Assembly: GCF_047511655.1 (NCBI RefSeq)
Contig: NC_133389.1
Coordinates: 147,214,473 to 147,278,472, forward strand
Reading direction: 5' to 3'
DNA length: 64,000 nucleotides
Source: Castor canadensis
Taxonomy: Eukaryota > Chordata > Mammalia > Rodentia > Castoridae
Part shown: piece by piece, positions 61,101 through 64,000 of the stretch
How positions within the stretch are numbered: position 1 is the stretch's first letter
How the letters are laid out: each line of letters starts with the position of its first letter
Notes under the pieces: model-generated
The model's input: only the letters and a program-made list of their open reading frames with translations
The model's database searches: none
Told to the model about the DNA's origin: nothing
Program-made: the position numbers and the translations under genes

Positions 61101-64000
61101 TGTGAGGCTCTGAGTTCAAACCCCAGTATTACCAAAAAAAGAAAATGGGAAATAATCCATGAGAAAAAATGATTGTAAATATATATGCATAAAATAAGGA
61201 TATACCCAATTTCATAAAACAAATAGTACTGGACATAACAGGACAAATAGGTCCTGATATAATAGTGGGTTACTTCAATATTCCATTCTCAACAAAAGAT
61301 CAGCCAAACAAAAAAATCAACAAGGAAACTAGAGTGTTAAACTGCCCAATCAATCAAATGGACTTAACAGTCATATTTCACCCAATAGCTACAGAATACA
61401 CATTCTTCTCAGCAGCCCATGCAACTTTCTCAAAAATGCATCACATTTTAGATCATAAAGCAGTCTTAACAATAAAAAGCAGCTCAACAGATCATAATGG
61501 AATAAAATTAGAAATCAACAGCAAAGGAAGATTCCAAGATGGCAACTAGAGAGAGGAAGCACAGAGCGTGCTTCCTAAAGTAAACTCTTGGAGAGATGCT
61601 GGATATACACCTAGCAGGAAAAACTACCAAGAAGAGGCAAAACTCCGACACCTCCACACCTCCAGCCCACGCATAGCACCTGCCCCTGCCACATTAAACA
61701 GAGAAACCAGGAGGACTCCCGCATCGCCAGACGCCAGCTCCTACCCTGCTTGGGAGACCACCAGAACTACTACTCAGACACCAACACCAGGACTGGATGC
61801 TGAAGGACTAACACCAAATCTATTAAGACTGAAACTTTATTGCATTTGAACTTGGGAAATTTTATTTATTTATTTATTTTATTATCATTATTTTTTTTAT
61901 CCTCTCTCTCTGTCTTTCTAATGCCTCTTTAGCTCACTGTTGGTTAGTACACTATCTCTCCCTGTTTATTTCTTTGGCTCTGTTTTTTGTTTTGCTTTTT
62001 TCCCTTTTTGTTTACCTTCTTTGCTTTCCCTCTCCTCTCACCCTTCCATTCTAGATATCACCATCATTACTATTGTAAGCTAGAAAATACTGAATTACAC
62101 ACAATACAGGGACAGTAACAGTAGCAAGGGCAATGGTAGGAAGACAGAAGAAAGAGGGAAACCATTTTCCCCCCAATAATAAATTAGTATAGAAACCAGA
62201 AGGAAATGAAGAAAACAGATGCCCAGATCCAGACTCCAACAAAATGAAGATAAACTATGCCAAAGAACCCAATGAAACACACAAGAACACCCTGAAAGAA
62301 GAAATCCTGCAATTAATCAATGAGAATTTTATAGAGATGATACTGGATATGGTCAACCAAAATGTACAGGAGACACTCAAGAAATTCCAAGGCAACAAAA
62401 ATATAGATTTTGAGAAAGCACAAGAACAAATAAAAGAAAGTATAGAAGAATTGCATAAACACCAAAGTGAAACAAAGAACATGATAAATAAAGAGATAAA
62501 TGAACTCAAATGCAAAACAAAATGGAAGGTCAATCCAGCAGAATAGAACAAGCAGAAGACAGAATCTCAGAACTCAAAGATGAAATGGTAATTAAAGGAA
62601 AAACTGAAGAACTATTAGTTAGAATAGTTAAAATTAATTAGTTAAAATATAAGAAATAACTGACTCCATCAAAAGACCAAACCTGAGAATCATGGGCACT
62701 GAAGAAGCAGAAGAGGTGCAAGCAAAAGAAATGTGTAATATATTCATCGATAGAAATAAGCATAGGCTTAGGATGAAAGGTTGGAAGAAGATTTACCAAG
62801 ACAATGCCCCCCACCCCCGAAAACAGGCAGGAGTAGCAATACTTATCATGGATAAAGCAGACTTCAAACCTACATTGATCAGAGATAAAGAAGGACATTC
62901 CATACTCATAAAAGGGGAAATAAACCAAATGGAAATAACAATATCAACCTGTATGCACCCAACGTCAACACACCCAATTTCATCAAACATACCCTGAAGG
63001 ACCTAAAAGCACATATTAGCTCCAACACAGTGGTCGTGGGAGACTTTAACACCCCACTATCATCAACAGATAGGTCATCCAAACAAAAAATCAATAAAGA
63101 AATCCTAGATCTAAAACATACCATATATCAAATGAACCTAGGTGATGTCTACTGAACATTTCATCCAACTTCTACACAATATACATTTTTCTCAGCAGCC
63201 CACGGAACCTTTTCCAAAATAGATCATATCCTAGGGCACAAACCAAGCCTCAGGAAATATAAGAAAATAGAAATTATATCAAGCATTCTATCTGATCACA
63301 ATGCAATAAAACTAGAACTCAACAACAAAAATAAAGACAAAAAACATGCAAACAGCTGAAAACTGAATAACTCATTGCCTAATGAACAATGGGTCATTGA
63401 TGAAATAAAAGAGGAAATTAAAAGGTTCCTGGAAGTCAATGAAAATGAAAGGAACCTATGGGACACAGCAAAGGCATTCATGGCTATAAACTGAGAGGAA
63501 AGTTTGTAGCCATGAGTGCATATATTAAAAAGACTGAAAGATCTCAAATCAATGACCTAATGATACATCTCAAACTCCTAGAAAAACAAGAACAAGCAAA
63601 TCCCAAACCAAATAGGAGAGAAATAATAAAAATAAGAGCTGAAATCAATGAAATAGAAACCAAAAAAAAACCATACAAAGAATTAATGAAACAAAAAGTT
63701 GGTTCTTTGAAAAAATAAACAAGATAGATAGACCCCTGGCAAACCTGACTAAAATGAGGAGAAGAAAAACCCAAATTAGTAGAATCAGGAATGCAAAAGG
63801 GGAGATAACAACAAACACCATGGAAGTCCAGGAAATCATCAGAGACTACTTCAAGAACCTATATTCAAATAAATTTGAGTATCTTAGAGAAATGGACAGA
63901 ATTCTAGATATTTATGATCATCCAAACTGATCCAAGAGGACATTAGTCACCTGAATAGATCTATAACACAAAATGAAATTAAAGCAGCAATCAAGAGTTT
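58032..64000 (-). CDS. PGAP1: PGAP1, GPI inositol-deacylase, last two coding exons and part of the preceding intron
   Basis: PGAP1 is a multi-pass ER membrane hydrolase that removes the acyl chain from the inositol of newly attached GPI anchors, needed for efficient export of GPI-anchored proteins. The window holds the C-terminal 80 residues: [20 protein letters not shown] to VSIKS in the exon 59841-59737 and (S)[20 protein letters not shown] to [13 protein letters not shown] in the exon 58170-58032, TAA at 58034-58032. Three hydrophobic stretches ([40 protein letters not shown]) fit terminal membrane helices. Phases match (AG|T gives Ser). The catalytic lipase Ser is encoded far upstream, outside the window. 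No defect seen. Identification is from memory of the human C-terminus plus synteny. Confidence 0.9.
58655..58760 (+). repeat. MIR fragment
   Basis: ACAGAGAAACTGAGGGTAAG, AAGAAACTTATCCAAGGACA and CAAAGCTAAGAGTTAAACCT match the MIR core. In the last PGAP1 intron. Confidence 0.7.
58848..58985 (+). mobile_element. Old L1M-like 3' UTR fragment (tentative)
   Basis: TCATGTACCTATTATCCAGC, CATAGCCAATGTTATTTCAC and GGAAGTAAATCTTAGATAAC resemble the same block as 42770-42890. Confidence 0.4.
59005..59392 (-). repeat. Tetrameric composite SINE (ID plus three B1-like units, antisense)
   Basis: ID unit AGTACTGGGGTTTGAGCTCA, then B1-like units containing GGAATGACAGGTGTACACCA, GGAATGACAGGCATGTACCA and, last, CTTGCCTCAAACTGCACTGC. 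In the last PGAP1 intron. Confidence 0.82.
59460..59545 (+). repeat. ID-like SINE, degraded
   Basis: GGGGGTGTGGTTAAAGTGGT and AGAGAGCTGAGTTC with A-rich tail. Confidence 0.55.
59737..59841 (-). CDS. PGAP1: PGAP1 penultimate coding exon
   Basis: Acceptor TTTTTTACTTTAG, 105 bases, donor GTATAG. Encodes [20 protein letters not shown] then [14 protein letters not shown]. No further PGAP1 exon was found between 59842 and 64000. Confidence 0.9.
60338..60528 (-). repeat. Composite SINE (ID plus B1-like, antisense)
   Basis: GGTACCAGGGCTTGAACTCA (ID part), then TGAGATCCTCCTGATCTGCC and AGCTAGGATTACAGGCG (B1-like part). Confidence 0.85.
60765..61527 (+). mobile_element. L1 fragment, ORF2 endonuclease region, split by a SINE
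   Basis: Sense reading [23 protein letters not shown] and KQARVAVF, then after the SINE at 60985-61140 [34 protein letters not shown] and [14 protein letters not shown]. Decayed ORF2. It stops at 61527, where a younger L1 begins with its own 5' end. Minus-strand open frames here are shadows of this L1. Confidence 0.85.
60985..61140 (+). repeat. Composite SINE (B1-like plus ID-like)
   Basis: AAGCACTGGTGGCTCATGTC, GGTTCAAAGCCAGCCTGGTC, then GAGCACCTGCCTAGCAAGTG and GAGTTCAAACCCCAGTATTA. Inserted in the L1 fragment. Confidence 0.88.
61528..64000 (+). mobile_element. Younger L1 with intact 5' end and large internal deletion; runs off the window
   Basis: Begins ATTCCAAGATGGCAACTAGA, a typical L1 5' start with a YY1-like AAGATGGC. 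The 5' UTR runs to 62243. ORF1 opens at 62244 ([20 protein letters not shown]) with a coiled coil, then shifts frame near 62545 (continuing [14 protein letters not shown] in another frame). ORF1 sequence ([17 protein letters not shown]) passes abruptly at about 62747 into ORF2 endonuclease sequence ([19 protein letters not shown]), so the ORF1 C-terminus and ORF2 start are missing. ORF2 continues with several stops and shifts ([43 protein letters not shown]) to the edge. Confidence 0.9.
62244..62546 (+). CDS. L1 ORF1p N-terminal part (transposon-encoded, frameshifted)
   Basis: 100 codons from [11 protein letters not shown], with heptad-like coiled coil ([20 protein letters not shown]). The frame ends at VNPAE; the family sequence goes on in another frame. 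Lacks the RNA-binding and C-terminal domains. Not a host gene. Confidence 0.8.
   Translation: MKINYAKEPNETHKNTLKEEILQLINENFIEMILDMVNQNVQETLKKFQGNKNIDFEKAQEQIKESIEELHKHQSETKNMINKEINELKCKTKWKVNPAE

Overview
The window is nuclear DNA from a rodent, probably a castorimorph such as beaver (inference). It is AT-rich and full of SINEs that join a tRNA-Ala/ID-like unit to B1/7SL-like units, with L1, MIR and MaLR debris. The single-copy genes follow the order of human 2q33.1: GTF3C3, C2orf66, PGAP1, all on the minus strand. No bacterial, phage, CRISPR or defence system is present, and I found no new biological system. The notable content is a damaged small secreted-protein gene with a possible splice rescue, and a deep nest of retrotransposition events.

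Region by region. 1-8960: first six coding exons of GTF3C3 (TFIIIC subunit), ending in a CpG island; its introns hold SINEs and a Tigger transposase relic. 8961-15197: intergenic, SINEs and a 5'-truncated young L1. 15198-17392: C2orf66, a small predicted secreted protein; its last exon carries a 1-base deletion that an AG acceptor 8 bases downstream could compensate. 17393-24624: intergenic, with a pyrimidine microsatellite, an ancient LINE2-like relic, a second truncated young L1, MaLR LTR fossils and an unexplained 25-bp direct repeat. 24625-41345: nested block. An old L1 (minus) was split by a near full-length L1 (minus, about 25684-39590), which was split by a full-length WSB1 processed pseudogene (31578-37743, with a 12-bp target duplication), which was in turn split by a twin-primed young L1 (31934-34760) and two SINEs. 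41346-50980: older L1 pieces, SINEs, MIR and two or more MaLR-type LTR fossils. 50985-58031: a roughly 7-kb 3' UTR of PGAP1, nearly free of repeats. 58032-64000: last two coding exons of PGAP1 and part of the intron upstream, which holds SINEs and an L1 fragment into which a younger L1 with a large internal deletion inserted; that L1 runs off the right edge.

The three genes do not form a pathway: GTF3C3 acts in RNA polymerase III transcription, PGAP1 in GPI-anchor remodelling in the ER, and C2orf66 has no known function. They are neighbours by conserved synteny. Gene names, consensus sequences and repeat families were recognised from memory without a database search; splice sites, reading phases, duplications and stops were read directly from the sequence.
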